A DNA stretch of 64,000 bases from an uncultured Bacteroidales bacterium. GTDB lineage: Bacteria > Bacteroidota > Bacteroidia > Bacteroidales > Paludibacteraceae. The notes below the pieces were generated by a model. The model was not told the origin of the DNA. It ran no database searches and worked only from the letters and a program-made list of their open reading frames with translations. The stretch is from contig ONEG01000014.1 of NCBI GenBank assembly GCA_900316845.1, positions 56,878 to 120,877 on the forward strand. Direction: 5' to 3'. Made by a program: the position numbers and the translations under genes. Shown here in pieces: positions 34,060 to 43,757 of the stretch. Within the stretch, counting starts at the first letter, position 1, and every line of letters starts with the position of its first letter.

Positions 34060-34771
34060 AATAAAGAATAAAGACCGCTCCGCTAAAAGAGTAAAGACTT
34101 GTTTGCGTCTGCTGATGCATTTAAGTCTTTATTCCTTATTCTTTATTCCTTTAGTCTCTTGTGGTCATCAGACGCAAGAGACGGTCATTGCAGAAGACAG
34201 CCTCGTTTGGTATCCCGGAAGGACGTTTAGTTACAAGTTGAAATTCAACGACCTGCAGAGCAAACAGCATGAGGTAGCGAGTCGTATCGGCTTGTCGCGT
34301 CCGCCGAAAGACAGAGACGATGCCGCATCGATGCGCAAACAGTTGGTGGAGATCAAGACCAATGAGAACTATATCGTTGATAGCCTGACGCATTCGGTGC
34401 CGTACCTCATTCCTTCTGCTGCGCGGGAGTTAGAGGCTATCGGGGCAGAGTGGGCAGATATACTAAGTCGGAACGGTTTGCCGCATTATCAGTTCTACGT
34501 CACATCGGTACTGCGTACGCAAGAAGATATCAAGTTCTTGCAGAAAAGCGGCAATATTAACTCCGTCACGCAGTCCTGTCATTGCTACGGTACGACTTTT
34601 GACCTCGCGTACATGCGATATAATAAGGTTACGCGCTCCCGTATGTACATGCACGAGGATAACCTGAAGTTAGTGTTGGGGCAGGTGCTGCTGAACCATC
34701 AGCGAGCAGGAAAGATCTTCGTCAAATACGAGGCGAAGCAGAGTTGTTTTCACATTACGGTGAGGGAATAA
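34037..34771 (+). CDS. DUF5715 family lipoprotein (M15 peptidase-like)
   Basis: 244 aa from ATG 34037, overlapping cysS by 23 nt; an internal start (TTG 34103 or ATG 34115) would also give a signal ending FFIPLVSC. Conserved-looking segments [29 protein letters not shown] and CFHITVRE match the SxHxxGxxxD and terminal His pattern of VanY-like M15 carboxypeptidases. A role in peptidoglycan or other envelope hydrolysis is therefore plausible (inference). The long basic N-terminus is encoded by repeat-like DNA (34059-34096), so the true start is uncertain. Confidence 0.75.
   Translation: MALSGLYRIKNKDRSAKRVKTCLRLLMHLSLYSLFFIPLVSCGHQTQETVIAEDSLVWYPGRTFSYKLKFNDLQSKQHEVASRIGLSRPPKDRDDAASMRKQLVEIKTNENYIVDSLTHSVPYLIPSAARELEAIGAEWADILSRNGLPHYQFYVTSVLRTQEDIKFLQKSGNINSVTQSCHCYGTTFDLAYMRYNKVTRSRMYMHEDNLKLVLGQVLLNHQRAGKIFVKYEAKQSCFHITVRE
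34059..34151. repeat. inverted pair of 7-bp-type tandem tracts
   Basis: GAATAAAGAATAAAG (34060-34074) and a complementary degenerate tract CTTTATTCCTTATTCTTTAT (34127-34146) face each other across the signal-peptide region of the DUF5715 gene. They could pair in mRNA. Confidence 0.6.
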
Positions 34772-34796
34772 AAAACGGGCTTTAGCGGCCCGTTTT
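34772..34796. terminator. bidirectional terminator
   Basis: Perfect stem AAAACGGGC/GCCCGTTTT (34772-34780, 34788-34796) with loop TTTAGCG. The stop codon of the minus-strand small gene lies in the loop, so two convergent genes share it. Confidence 0.85.
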
Positions 34797-35000
34797 CTTT
34801 TTTTCTTCTTTATCGCAGACATCAATCAGTCCGCAGCCCGAGCAGTCCTCCTGCTCGGGATTTTCTTTTTGGCAGTCTTCGGGATTTCGGTATCCCGATT
34901 TATCGGTATTCCGAGCCCGCTTGGCTTTGATGCGCTCGTTGATCTCGATAAGAACGATGATGACGAGCGCCATACCTATGAATGCGATTAGCGCTTTCAT
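34782..35000 (-). CDS. small membrane protein with Cys-rich tail
   Basis: 72 aa. One N-terminal membrane helix ([18 protein letters not shown]) precedes a basic stretch and a tail with [10 protein letters not shown] plus two more Cys (four to five in total), a possible metal or iron-sulfur site. Its ATG overlaps the parE stop (ATGA), so it is translated with parE. I know no function; the Cys pattern is seen in the sequence. Confidence 0.75.
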   Translation of the reverse strand: MKALIAFIGMALVIIVLIEINERIKAKRARNTDKSGYRNPEDCQKENPEQEDCSGCGLIDVCDKEEKKKTGR

Positions 35001-36916
35001 GACTCGAAATCCTCTTCTACGCGGTCTTCCTCGATGACGAGGTTGTCGATGATGAACTGCTGGCGCTCGGTGGTGTTCTTACCCATATAGTATGCGAGCA
35101 GTTCTTTGACGTTATCATCCTTACGGAGGTTCACTTGGTCGAGACGGATACCATCGCCGATGAAGCCCTTGAACTCATCCGGGGAGATCTCTCCGAGTCC
35201 TTTGAAGCGTGTGATCTCCGGTGTCTTGATCTTGGCGATCGCCGCTTGCCGCTCCTCTTCGGAGTAGCAGTAGATGGTCTGGTTCTTGTCCTTGACACGG
35301 AAGAGCGGCGTCTGGAGGATATAGACGTGCCCTTTCTTGACGAGATCCGGGAAGAACTGCAGGAAGAAAGTGAGCATTAGCAGGCGAATGTGCATTCCAT
35401 CGACATCGGCATCGGTGGCGATGATGACTTTGTTGTATCGTAATTCGTCGAGTCCGTCTTCGATATTCAGCGCTGATTGCAGGCAGTTGAACTCTTCGTT
35501 CTCATAAACGACCGACTTGCTGAGCCCATAACTGTTGAGCGGTTTGCCTCGCAGCGAGAAGACCGCCTGGGTGCGTACGTCGCGGCTCTTGGTGATCGAA
35601 CCCGAAGCGGAGAGACCCTCGGTGATGAAGATGCAGGACTCGAGTCTCAGATCGTCGTCTGCTTCCTTGGAGGACTTGACTTGCTTCGCGTCGTTGAGGT
35701 GGATCTGGCAATCCCGCAGTTTGGGGTTGTTGACGAGGTTCTTCTTCGCCCGCTCACGTGCTGCTTTGGTCACGCCTGCAATCGCCTTGCGCTCCTTCTC
35801 GGAGTCTTGGATCTTTTGCAGCATGATCTCTACGGTCTGCGGCGTCTTATGGAGATAGTTGTCGAGTTGGGTCTTGACAAAATCATTGACGAACTTATTG
35901 ACGGAGATACCGCCGGAAGGAGACATGTCTTTGGAGCCGAGTTTGACTTTGGTCTGGCTCTCGAAGACAGGCTCTTCTACATTGATGGCAATCGCTCCGA
36001 CAACGCCGTTACGGATGTCTGCGAGCTCTTGGTTCTTGTTAAAAAACTCCTTGATGGTACGACCGATAGCCTCACGATAAGCAGCCTGGTGTGTACCGCC
36101 TTGGATCGTGTGCTGACCGTTGACGAAGGAGTAGTACTCGTCGCCGTTCTGGTCGGTATGGGTCAGCGCTATCTCGATATCTTCGCCTTTGAGGTGGATG
36201 ATCGGGTAGAGCGGCGAGACCGTCATATTCTCCGTCAAGAGGTCCAAGAGACCATTTTTGGAGGTATATTTCTTACCGTTATAGACGAGCGTCAGACCGG
36301 TGTTGAGGTAGGCGTAGTTACGCAGCAGTTCCTCGATATAGTCGTCGCGGAAATGGTAGTTCTCGAAGAGTCCTTTGCTGCTATCCGGCACGAACTCGAT
36401 GATCGTACCGCGGCGTTCGGTACCGGAGTACGGTTGAATACCGGTATCGGAAGTCAGTTTGCCCTGCGCAAACTCTGCGCGACGTGTGCTGCCATCCCGG
36501 AAAGACTGTACGGCGAAGAAAGAGGACAAGGCGTTGACGGCTTTGGTACCGACACCGTTCAGACCGACGGATTTCTTGAAGGCCTTGGAGTCGTATTTAC
36601 CTCCGGTATTGAGGACGGAGACCACTTCGACTAATTTTCCCAAAGGGATACCGCGTCCGTAGTCGCGCACGCGCACTTTGCCGTCCTCTACGTCCACTTC
36701 GATCACTTTGCCTTCGCCCATGCGGAACTCATCGATAGAATTATCTATCGACTCCTTAATGAGAACGTAGATACCGTCATCGGAGTGACTGCCGTCGCCT
36801 AACTTACCGATGTACATACCCGGACGTCGCCGGATATGGGACATGTCATCGAGGTGAATAATGTTCTCGTCGCCGTACGAAACGGCTGCCAAATTTATTT
36901 CGTTTTCTTCTGCCAT
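34997..36916 (-). CDS. parE: DNA topoisomerase IV subunit B
   Basis: 639 aa ATPase subunit that decatenates chromosomes with ParC (not in the window). GHKL ATPase motifs: [38 protein letters not shown]. Transducer domain, then Toprim with TEGLSASGS (a variant of EGDSAGG) and [10 protein letters not shown] metal site. The length without the GyrB insert and the Toprim variant support ParE over GyrB. Its start overlaps the cca stop by 22 nt. Confidence 0.9.
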   Translation of the reverse strand: MAEENEINLAAVSYGDENIIHLDDMSHIRRRPGMYIGKLGDGSHSDDGIYVLIKESIDNSIDEFRMGEGKVIEVDVEDGKVRVRDYGRGIPLGKLVEVVSVLNTGGKYDSKAFKKSVGLNGVGTKAVNALSSFFAVQSFRDGSTRRAEFAQGKLTSDTGIQPYSGTERRGTIIEFVPDSSKGLFENYHFRDDYIEELLRNYAYLNTGLTLVYNGKKYTSKNGLLDLLTENMTVSPLYPIIHLKGEDIEIALTHTDQNGDEYYSFVNGQHTIQGGTHQAAYREAIGRTIKEFFNKNQELADIRNGVVGAIAINVEEPVFESQTKVKLGSKDMSPSGGISVNKFVNDFVKTQLDNYLHKTPQTVEIMLQKIQDSEKERKAIAGVTKAARERAKKNLVNNPKLRDCQIHLNDAKQVKSSKEADDDLRLESCIFITEGLSASGSITKSRDVRTQAVFSLRGKPLNSYGLSKSVVYENEEFNCLQSALNIEDGLDELRYNKVIIATDADVDGMHIRLLMLTFFLQFFPDLVKKGHVYILQTPLFRVKDKNQTIYCYSEEERQAAIAKIKTPEITRFKGLGEISPDEFKGFIGDGIRLDQVNLRKDDNVKELLAYYMGKNTTERQQFIIDNLVIEEDRVEEDFES

Positions 36917-38340
36917 AAGTCAATAATATATGCTTTCGCTGCCTCGTACTCGTTAGGGATGATGCCGTCGAGGATTGCGTCTTTGACAGCAGCTTTGAGT
37001 TCGCCTACTAACGAACAAGGTTCGAGATGGAACATCTCCATGATCTCATCGCCTTTGACGGGCGGTTGGAAATTGCGTATTCGGTCCCGTTCCTCCAGTT
37101 CGACCATCTTCTGCCGCACGAGTTGGTAGTTCTGATGGTACCGCTCCACTTTCTGCTCGTTGCGGGAAGTGATATCTGCGTCGCAGAGAAGCATGAGGTC
37201 GTCGATGTCGTCTCCTGCTTCGAAGAGCAACCGCCGTACTGCCGAGTCGGTCACGGTGTCCTCGATGAGGTTGATGGGGCGCATATGCAGATCCACCATC
37301 TTCTTGACGTACTCCATCTTCTCGTTGAGCGGCAGTTTCATCTTCGCAAAGATCTTCGGTACCATCTTCGCTCCGAGGTAGTTATGGTTACGGAAAGTCC
37401 ATCCTGCCTGCGGGTCCCATTGCTTGGAGCGCGGTTTGCCGATATCGTGCAATAACGCTGCCCAACGGAGCCAAAGGACTTTGTCCTTTCGTTCATTCGT
37501 TAACTCGTTCATTCGTTCACTCGTTAACTCCGCTACGTTGTCAAGCACTTTGAGCGTGTGGTAAAAGACGTCCTTGTGTCCGCGACCTTCTTTTACTTCG
37601 ACACCTTTGAGAGCGGCTAATTCCGGGAAGATGAGCGGCAAGAGACCTGTCTTGTCCAGCAGGATCCATCCTTCGGAGGGCCTGCGGGAGAGCATAATCT
37701 TATTTAACTCCTCCGCGATGCGCTCCTTGGTGATGATACGTATGCGTTCCTTATTTCGCGCGATAGCGTCGAAAGTCTCGCCGTCAAGGTTGAAACCTAA
37801 TTGCGTAGCAAACCGCACGGCGCGCATCATCCGTAAGGGGTCGTCCGAGAAAGTGATATCCGGGTCGAGGGGCGTTTTGATGATACAGCGCTCGAGGTCG
37901 CCTATGCCGTCAAAGGGGTCTAATAGTTCGCCGTAATGGTCTTTGTTAAGACAGATTGCCATGGCGTTGATGGTGAAGTCGCGCCGGTTCTGATCCTCCT
38001 CCAACGTGCCGTCTTCTACGATGGGATTACGGCTGTCACGCGTGTAACTCTCGCGCCGGGCACCTACGAACTCAAGTTCCATCCCATTCTTCTTCACCTG
38101 TGCGGTACCATAGGTCTTGAAGACCGCCAGATGCGCACCCTTGCCAAGCCGTTTGACTACGGCTTCTGCCAACGAGATACCGGATCCAACCACCACGATG
38201 TCGATATCATCCGAGGGACGATGGAGAAACAAGTCTCGCACCCATCCGCCGATGACGTAACATTCCAAGCCTAAGCGATCCGCTTCTTCGCCTACCAGGT
38301 GAAGGATAGGATTTTCTATTTTTGAATCCGAAATACGCAT
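36895..38340 (-). CDS. cca: CCA tRNA nucleotidyltransferase / HD domain protein
   Basis: 481 aa from ATG 38340, chosen because the product then begins close to the conserved core [13 protein letters not shown]. The nucleotidyltransferase head carries DIDIVVVG and [10 protein letters not shown]; the HD domain has [11 protein letters not shown]. It adds or repairs the 3' CCA of tRNAs, needed here since the tRNA-Pro gene lacks CCA. An 8-bp tandem repeat encodes [17 protein letters not shown] just before the HD domain. It shares an operon with parE and has a divergent promoter with rpsP. Confidence 0.95.
   Translation of the reverse strand: MRISDSKIENPILHLVGEEADRLGLECYVIGGWVRDLFLHRPSDDIDIVVVGSGISLAEAVVKRLGKGAHLAVFKTYGTAQVKKNGMELEFVGARRESYTRDSRNPIVEDGTLEEDQNRRDFTINAMAICLNKDHYGELLDPFDGIGDLERCIIKTPLDPDITFSDDPLRMMRAVRFATQLGFNLDGETFDAIARNKERIRIITKERIAEELNKIMLSRRPSEGWILLDKTGLLPLIFPELAALKGVEVKEGRGHKDVFYHTLKVLDNVAELTSERMNELTNERKDKVLWLRWAALLHDIGKPRSKQWDPQAGWTFRNHNYLGAKMVPKIFAKMKLPLNEKMEYVKKMVDLHMRPINLIEDTVTDSAVRRLLFEAGDDIDDLMLLCDADITSRNEQKVERYHQNYQLVRQKMVELEERDRIRNFQPPVKGDEIMEMFHLEPCSLVGELKAAVKDAILDGIIPNEYEAAKAYIIDLWQKKTK
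37489..37530. repeat. 8-bp tandem repeat inside cca
   Basis: Five copies of TCGTTCAT/TCGTTAAC/TCGTTCAC type. In frame, in the linker before the HD domain. Confidence 0.9.
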
Positions 38341-38358
38341 ATTTTGTAAAATCGGGTG

Positions 38359-38427
38359 CAAAATTACAAAAAAAAAATGAAAAATGCAAGAATAATTTGT
38401 GTATATCAAAAAATTGTTGTACTTTTG
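38359..38427. promoter_or_regulatory. back-to-back promoters of cca and rpsP
   Basis: Minus: CTTG (38387-38390), 20 bp, TAATTTTG (38359-38366). Plus: TTTG (38396-38399), 20 bp, TACTTTTG (38420-38427). The two -33 boxes are only 5 bp apart. Confidence 0.8.
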
Positions 38428-38515
38428 CAGGCTTTTTCGAGTAAAAAGCACGTCATTAGTATTAACCCGGGCAAGGATTCGCGTAATCCACGGCCCATAA
38501 AACCAACAAAAAGAA

Positions 38516-39079
38516 ATGGCAACAAAAATTCGTTTGGCTCGTTATGGTCACAAAGACTATGCTTTCTACCACATCGTAGTAGCAGACAGCCGCTCGCCGC
38601 GTGACGGCAAGTACATTGAGCGTCTTGGCTCGTTCAACCCGAACACTAATCCTGCAACCGTAATCCTCAATTTTGAGCGTGCGTTGTACTGGGTAGGCGT
38701 AGGTGCACAGCCGACTGACACCGTACGTACAATCCTCTCTAACGAGGGTGTACTGCTTTGCAAACACCTCCAAGGCGGCGTGGCAAAGGGCGCTTTCAGC
38801 CAGGAAGAGGCTCAGAAGCGTTTCGACGCTTGGAAGGCTCAGAAGGACGCTAAGGCTGGTAAGATCAGCCAGGCAGAGGCAGACAAGAAAGCTGCTGCTG
38901 CAAAAGCTCTTCTTGCTCAAGAGGTAGAGACCAACAAAGCTATCGCTGCTAAGATCGCAGAGAAACGTGCTGCTGCGGCTGCAGAGCTCGCAGCTGCTGC
39001 ACAGGAGGCTGCTCAGGAAGCTGCTGCCGCTGAGGCAGAGGCTAAGGGCGAAGAGGCTCCAGCAGAGGCTGAGGCTTAA
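38516..39079 (+). CDS. rpsP: 30S ribosomal protein S16 (bS16) with long Ala/Glu-rich tail
   Basis: 187 aa. Residues 1-80 are the S16 core ([34 protein letters not shown]). The rest is a charged, Ala-rich helical extension ([18 protein letters not shown]), typical for Bacteroidota S16. The S16 core helps assemble the 30S body; the tail's role is unknown. Monocistronic, with promoter and terminator visible. Confidence 0.97.
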   Translation: MATKIRLARYGHKDYAFYHIVVADSRSPRDGKYIERLGSFNPNTNPATVILNFERALYWVGVGAQPTDTVRTILSNEGVLLCKHLQGGVAKGAFSQEEAQKRFDAWKAQKDAKAGKISQAEADKKAAAAKALLAQEVETNKAIAAKIAEKRAAAAAELAAAAQEAAQEAAAAEAEAKGEEAPAEAEA

Positions 39080-39081
39080 AA

Positions 39082-39118
39082 ATCGGAATATCGATATATC
39101 GACATATCGAAATACCGA
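39082..39118. repeat. 8-bp tandem repeat after rpsP
   Basis: Four and a half copies of TCGGAATA/TCGATATA/TCGACATA/TCGAAATA directly after the stop codon. Confidence 0.9.
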
Positions 39119-39126
39119 AGAAAAAG

Positions 39127-39156
39127 AAGTCCAGAACGTAAGTTTTGGGCTTTTTT
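39127..39156 (+). terminator. rpsP terminator
   Basis: 11-bp stem AAGTCCAGAAC (39127-39137) with GTTTTGGGCTT (39142-39152), with two G-U pairs, loop GTAA, then T-rich. Confidence 0.8.
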
Positions 39157-39197
39157 GTGCTCTTTCATTCGTTAATTCGCGAAACTTTTTACTTTTA

Positions 39198-39229
39198 TTT
39201 GCATATATGCAAAAATTGTTGTACCTTTG
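39198..39229 (+). promoter_or_regulatory. promoter of the polysaccharide operon
   Basis: TTTG (39198-39201), 20 bp, TACCTTTG (39222-39229), 25 bp before the first ATG. The spacer starts with CATATATGCAAA, as at 5471. Confidence 0.8.
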
Positions 39230-39254
39230 CGCACTTTTTATGCGCAATCTATAG

Positions 39255-40265
39255 ATGAGTTGTGGGATATTTAACATAAAGGAACGCGAATCAAATGCGG
39301 AATTATTAAGAATTCTCTGTATCTTTGCAATTCTATTGCATCATTTTTGTATTCACGCTTTATATCCGGAAATAGTGCCACTTGATATGGTCGGTAAAGG
39401 ATGGGATAGCCATTTCTTGTTATCTTCCTATGCTTTTATCTATCTTGGTGTCAATTGTTTTATCCTTATTTCCGGTTGGTATGGTATTAAAACCCGTTTG
39501 CGTGGATTTGTAAATTTATATTTGATATATGCATTTTATACACTTATAGATTCTTACGATCATATTTTTTCATGGGACACACTCCAACATGTGCTTTTGC
39601 CATTTAGTCACGGGAATATGTGGTTTATGAATTGTTATCTCGGACTTTTCTTGCTAGCACCTATTCTTAATGCCGCCATTAAACATATGAATACTCGTCA
39701 GCATGCATATTCGCTTATATTATTGAGTATAGCAAGTATTTATTTGGGAGGTTTTTGGCAAATTAGTCAATTTGATACTAATGGCTATTCTATTGCTCAT
39801 TTTGTCTATTTGTATTGGATCGGAAGTTTTTTGCGTCGTGTCGCCACAGATGAAAAAAGAAGTGCTCATAGGTGGTATTATTTCGGTGTATATGTCGGCG
39901 CAGCCTTGCTTTGGGGAGCAAGTGCAATGAGTCTTGCATACGGTCATTCCATCCTGCCTTGGAATATATGGGGGTACAATAATCCGTTCTTGTTACTTGC
40001 GTCGATCGCTTTTTTCTTATTTATAATGTCTTGGCATTTCAAAAGTAAGATGGTTAATTGGCTGGCAATGTCCTGTTTGAGTGTATATATGTTGAATGAT
40101 ATGGTCATTCAGTATGATTTTTTACGTCCCTATGCGCATGCGTTTGGACCATGGCAACAGTTAGGACTGCTATTAGGAGTGACGATTGCATTCTATTTGT
40201 TGGCGGTAGGAATAGATCAAATACGTATTTTACTTACACAACCGATATTGAATAAACTACGATGA
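39255..40265 (+). CDS. acyltransferase 3 family membrane protein
   Basis: 336 aa, about ten membrane helices. Starts with a short cytoplasmic part (KERESNAELLRI) and the catalytic-type His in ILLHHFC, typical of O-acetyltransferases that modify surface polysaccharides. First gene of the operon; overlaps the next by 4 nt (ATGA). AT-rich compared with neighbouring housekeeping genes, suggesting recent acquisition. Confidence 0.87.
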   Translation: MSCGIFNIKERESNAELLRILCIFAILLHHFCIHALYPEIVPLDMVGKGWDSHFLLSSYAFIYLGVNCFILISGWYGIKTRLRGFVNLYLIYAFYTLIDSYDHIFSWDTLQHVLLPFSHGNMWFMNCYLGLFLLAPILNAAIKHMNTRQHAYSLILLSIASIYLGGFWQISQFDTNGYSIAHFVYLYWIGSFLRRVATDEKRSAHRWYYFGVYVGAALLWGASAMSLAYGHSILPWNIWGYNNPFLLLASIAFFLFIMSWHFKSKMVNWLAMSCLSVYMLNDMVIQYDFLRPYAHAFGPWQQLGLLLGVTIAFYLLAVGIDQIRILLTQPILNKLR

Positions 40266-41323
40266 GAGAACGTATTACATATTTGGATGTGGCACGGGGT
40301 TTGGCTATCCTGCTCGTGATTTTTTATCATGTGCCGCTATATATACGTATCTGCCATCCGGATGCTGCGGATTTATTGGTCCCGCATATTCATGCTGGAA
40401 CCTATATATTGCCGTTTTTCATGCCGGTATTCTTTGTTATTTCCGGTTATTTTACAAAGACGTCCATGAATTATTGGCAATTCTTATGGGGGGATGTCAA
40501 GCATTTATTAGTGGTGGGCTTACTTTTGACATTTATTAATGTTCTTATTCAATCAATAGGTTTATGGAATAGTGGAGCTGTCGGATGGTTTTTGCATTCA
40601 TTGCTATCGATACATTTTTTAGATATTATTTTTAGCAATTGGTTTGTAGCTGCCATCTTCTTCGCTCGTCAAATATATTATGGGATAGACCGCTTGGCGC
40701 AATATCTCTCAAGAGGACGTAACGGATTATATTGGTGCGTTGAACTGATTATGTTAACCTTCATGGCTATTGCCGGCATACTCATAGAGCCGTACGCACC
40801 GCATAATAGTCAATGGTTCTACTGCCAAGGTTTCGTGTTTGCACTATTTATCGCTTTTGGTAAATTATTGAGATCCTATCCTGTTTCTAAATGGTGGATG
40901 CTTGGTGGTGGAGGAATATATATCCTATTGATGATGGTTGCACACATGTTAGGATGGTCGACATTGGAATACGGTATGATTAATACATCCTTTACCGTTG
41001 CTCATTGGCCGTTTTATATGGTATTGGCGATTAGCGGTTCTGCCTTATTGATAGGTTGCGCGCAACTGATAGATCATTTTAAGCCGTTGGAGTTTATCGG
41101 TCGTCATTCATTAACTTTTTATATACCACAAGGTGGTGTTTTGCTCGTAACTGCAACCTTGTTAGGAAAGATTCTTTCATTGGAAAGTGCTTTATCCGTA
41201 TGGTTGTTTATTGTAGCGATGTGGTGTATTTGTTTGTGCGCATTGAGTTTGCTGAGCGTCTGTCAAGACGGATGGAATAAATGTGCGGAAATATTTAATT
41301 CGAAAGTGTTCGTGCATAGATGA
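40262..41323 (+). CDS. acyltransferase 3 family membrane protein
   Basis: 353 aa with about ten membrane helices. Starts MRERITYLDVARGLAILLVI, the usual YLDxxRGxA motif with FYHVPLY. Probably a second O-acyltransferase (or a Fucose4NAc-type transferase relative) acting on the same polymer. AT-rich like its neighbour; its end overlaps the flippase start by 4 nt. Confidence 0.9.
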   Translation: MRERITYLDVARGLAILLVIFYHVPLYIRICHPDAADLLVPHIHAGTYILPFFMPVFFVISGYFTKTSMNYWQFLWGDVKHLLVVGLLLTFINVLIQSIGLWNSGAVGWFLHSLLSIHFLDIIFSNWFVAAIFFARQIYYGIDRLAQYLSRGRNGLYWCVELIMLTFMAIAGILIEPYAPHNSQWFYCQGFVFALFIAFGKLLRSYPVSKWWMLGGGGIYILLMMVAHMLGWSTLEYGMINTSFTVAHWPFYMVLAISGSALLIGCAQLIDHFKPLEFIGRHSLTFYIPQGGVLLVTATLLGKILSLESALSVWLFIVAMWCICLCALSLLSVCQDGWNKCAEIFNSKVFVHR

Positions 41324-42561
41324 GGCGGATAGTGAAAAATATGACGGCATTGGGGGTGCTTCAGATAGCGAATTATCTGATACCGCTTTTAGTGTTGCCG
41401 GTGGTGAGTCGCGTGTTAGGCGCAACGCTTTTCGGAAGCGTCGGATACGCGCAGAATATCGTTTCTTACCTGACGCTTTTGGTCAATTTCGGTTTTGAAT
41501 ATTCGGCTACGCGTCAAGTGGCTTTGGCGGGTGATGATAAAGAGAAGAAGCGGCAGCTTTTCTGGGCGGTTATCACGGCGAAAGCGGGATTGTTGGTGCT
41601 ATCGTTTGTCATTTTGGCTCTTCTGCCGCTTTTCGTGGAGCGTGTGGCGTGTGATCCGAGGTTGTATATTTATACGGCGCTGACGAATATCGGTATCGTG
41701 TTCTTCCCGACTTGGTACCTGCAAGGCGAGCAACAAATGGACAAGATGGCTTGGGCGAATTTCTTTACGAAGTTGTTAGGGGCATTGCTGGTGGTTGCGT
41801 TGGTTCGCGAGTCATCGATGTACAGATGGTACCCGTTGTTGCTGTCGATGGCGAGTATTGTGGTGGGAATCGGCGCGATGATTTATGTCGTACGTCATTT
41901 TGAGATAGGCAAGTATATCTGTACGCGCGAAACGATGGAAGAGGTGCTGCATGCCGGCATGCCGATCTTTATCAATAATGTGTTTGTCAGTCTGTACACG
42001 ACGGTCAATATGACCTTGTTGGGCGGTTTTGTCACGGATGAGATGATCGGTTATTTCTCTGCGGCGCAGCGGCTGATTATTGCGTTGAATATGGTAGTTG
42101 TCTTGCCGGTTAGTACTGCTATTTATCCGGAGATGAGCCGGCGTTTCGAGACTTCGCCCGCGGAAGGGATGCAATTCTTCAAACGCGTGCTGGTTTATGC
42201 GTCTTTGGCGGCAGCAGTCGTGTCGTTGGGAACATTTGTCGTAGCGCCGTTCGCAATCCCTATTATTTACGGTGACGGATATGAACCCGCGATTGAAGTG
42301 TTACGATGGCTTTCGCCGCTTCCATTCTTAGTAATGGTTGCTACTTTGTTAACTGTACAGGGGCTCTATGGTCTAGGATTACACCGTTTTGCCCCTTATG
42401 TGGGACTTATTTTGGCCTTGCTGTGTATCTCCGTCAATTTGTGGTTGTTGCCGAGTCTGGGAGTGAAAGCGGTTTGTGTCGGATGGAATGTGGCGGAAGT
42501 GATGGAATGCGTTATTGTCGGAGGGATATTAATGGTTAAAGGACGAAGGGTTACGGGTTAA
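41320..42561 (+). CDS. Wzx-type polysaccharide flippase
   Basis: 413 aa, about 12-14 membrane helices of the MATE/MVF fold (MTALGVLQIANYLIPLLVLP, VSRVLGATLFGSVGYAQ). It moves lipid-linked repeat units across the inner membrane. It is more GC-rich than the two acyltransferase genes upstream. A 7-bp-period tract lies at its end. Confidence 0.93.
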   Translation: MRRIVKNMTALGVLQIANYLIPLLVLPVVSRVLGATLFGSVGYAQNIVSYLTLLVNFGFEYSATRQVALAGDDKEKKRQLFWAVITAKAGLLVLSFVILALLPLFVERVACDPRLYIYTALTNIGIVFFPTWYLQGEQQMDKMAWANFFTKLLGALLVVALVRESSMYRWYPLLLSMASIVVGIGAMIYVVRHFEIGKYICTRETMEEVLHAGMPIFINNVFVSLYTTVNMTLLGGFVTDEMIGYFSAAQRLIIALNMVVVLPVSTAIYPEMSRRFETSPAEGMQFFKRVLVYASLAAAVVSLGTFVVAPFAIPIIYGDGYEPAIEVLRWLSPLPFLVMVATLLTVQGLYGLGLHRFAPYVGLILALLCISVNLWLLPSLGVKAVCVGWNVAEVMECVIVGGILMVKGRRVTG

Positions 42562-42571
42562 CGGTTAAGGG
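42548..42571. repeat. 7-bp tandem repeat at the flippase stop codon
   Basis: GGGTTAC-GGGTTAA-CGGTTAA-GGG; it includes the stop codon and fills the gap to the polymerase gene. Confidence 0.8.
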
Positions 42572-42572
42572 A

Positions 42573-43757
42573 ATGTTTTATTTGATTTGTTTTGGCATAT
42601 TATGCGTGTTGGCGGTACTGAATGTCCAGATGCACGACAAGTTGAGTACGCAGATCTTGAACGGTCTGGCGGCGATTATGCTGATTTGCATCGCGGGATT
42701 GCGATACGAGACCGGAGGAGACTGGGATTCCTATACCACCTTGTTTGCTGATTTTCCGTCTTTTAGCCGGTTGATAGGAAGACCGGCGGAGTTTGCGGAT
42801 ATCTCGGTAGAAGAAGGATTTGTGCTGCTTTGCGCGTTGGTGAAATCTTTAGGCGGCACGGTGCAGCATCTGTTCTTCGTGGTAAGTCTGATCAATATTA
42901 CCCTCATTGCTTGTGCTGCGAGCAAATATACGAAGTATCCGGTGGTGGCATTATTGTGCTACTACGGCATTTTGTATTTTAACTTGGAGATGATTTATAT
43001 CCGCCAGGCAACGGCGGTAGCGCTGTGTTTCTTTGCGTTGCAGTACATCCCGTCGAAACGGATCGTGCCCTATATGATCTTTATTCTGCTGGCCTGCACA
43101 TTCCACCGCGTAGCGGCGCTGATGATTCCGTTGTATTTCCTCTTGAATATCAAATTGCCGTCTTGGGCTTATCTGGCGGTTGTTGGCATCGGAGCGGCCG
43201 TCATGCTGGCAGGTATTCCTTGGATCCAAACGATCTTCTTGACGGTAGCGGGTTGGCTTGGAGAGAACTACGCGGAAAAAGCCGAGCTATATACGGAGGA
43301 TGCGATGTTCGCTGTGAACCGCGGTCTGAGTCTGGGCTTTATACTGAATCTGGCTATATTCGCCGTCATTATTTTCTTCAAAGAAAAGATCGACGCGCTG
43401 CCTTACGGGACAATCATGCTGAATATGTTTTTCGGCAGTCTGATATTGTATTACTATTGTTTTGAGTTGGTGGAGGTAAGCAACCGCGTGCGGTTGTTCT
43501 TCCTGATCGGCATCATTGCGTTGCTGCCGATGGTGCTGGAGGTCTTGCCGCTTTTCTTGGAGCGGTTAGCAGGATTAGTAGTGGTGGCGCTGTATTGTTT
43601 CAGTTTCTCGCGAGGGATCTTTTTAGAGTCCCCGCAGTCTGCGGCGTATAATCCGTATCAGAACTATATCGAGTATAAGATTAACCCTCGTCCGAGTACC
43701 GGCAAACAGCGGTTAGAACAAAGTAAGAAAGCCTTCCAAAACGAACGAAAACACTAA
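42573..43757 (+). CDS. EpsG family polysaccharide polymerase
   Basis: 394 aa, about ten membrane helices. The RYETGGDWDSY motif near residue 46 and YIRQATAVALCFFAL are EpsG/Wzy-like signatures. It would polymerise repeat units in the periplasm after the flippase. Its TAA overlaps the next ATG (TAATG). Confidence 0.9.
   Translation: MFYLICFGILCVLAVLNVQMHDKLSTQILNGLAAIMLICIAGLRYETGGDWDSYTTLFADFPSFSRLIGRPAEFADISVEEGFVLLCALVKSLGGTVQHLFFVVSLINITLIACAASKYTKYPVVALLCYYGILYFNLEMIYIRQATAVALCFFALQYIPSKRIVPYMIFILLACTFHRVAALMIPLYFLLNIKLPSWAYLAVVGIGAAVMLAGIPWIQTIFLTVAGWLGENYAEKAELYTEDAMFAVNRGLSLGFILNLAIFAVIIFFKEKIDALPYGTIMLNMFFGSLILYYYCFELVEVSNRVRLFFLIGIIALLPMVLEVLPLFLERLAGLVVVALYCFSFSRGIFLESPQSAAYNPYQNYIEYKINPRPSTGKQRLEQSKKAFQNERKH

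Noticed and set aside
35477-36634. 385-codon open frame on the plus strand opposite parE
   Set aside because: Shadow of parE; its long acidic/hydrophobic strings reflect the antisense of a GC-balanced gene.
36895-38451. Longer cca start at 38451
   Set aside because: The extension would cover the divergent promoters and encodes a hydrophobic, AT-derived string not expected in this cytoplasmic enzyme.
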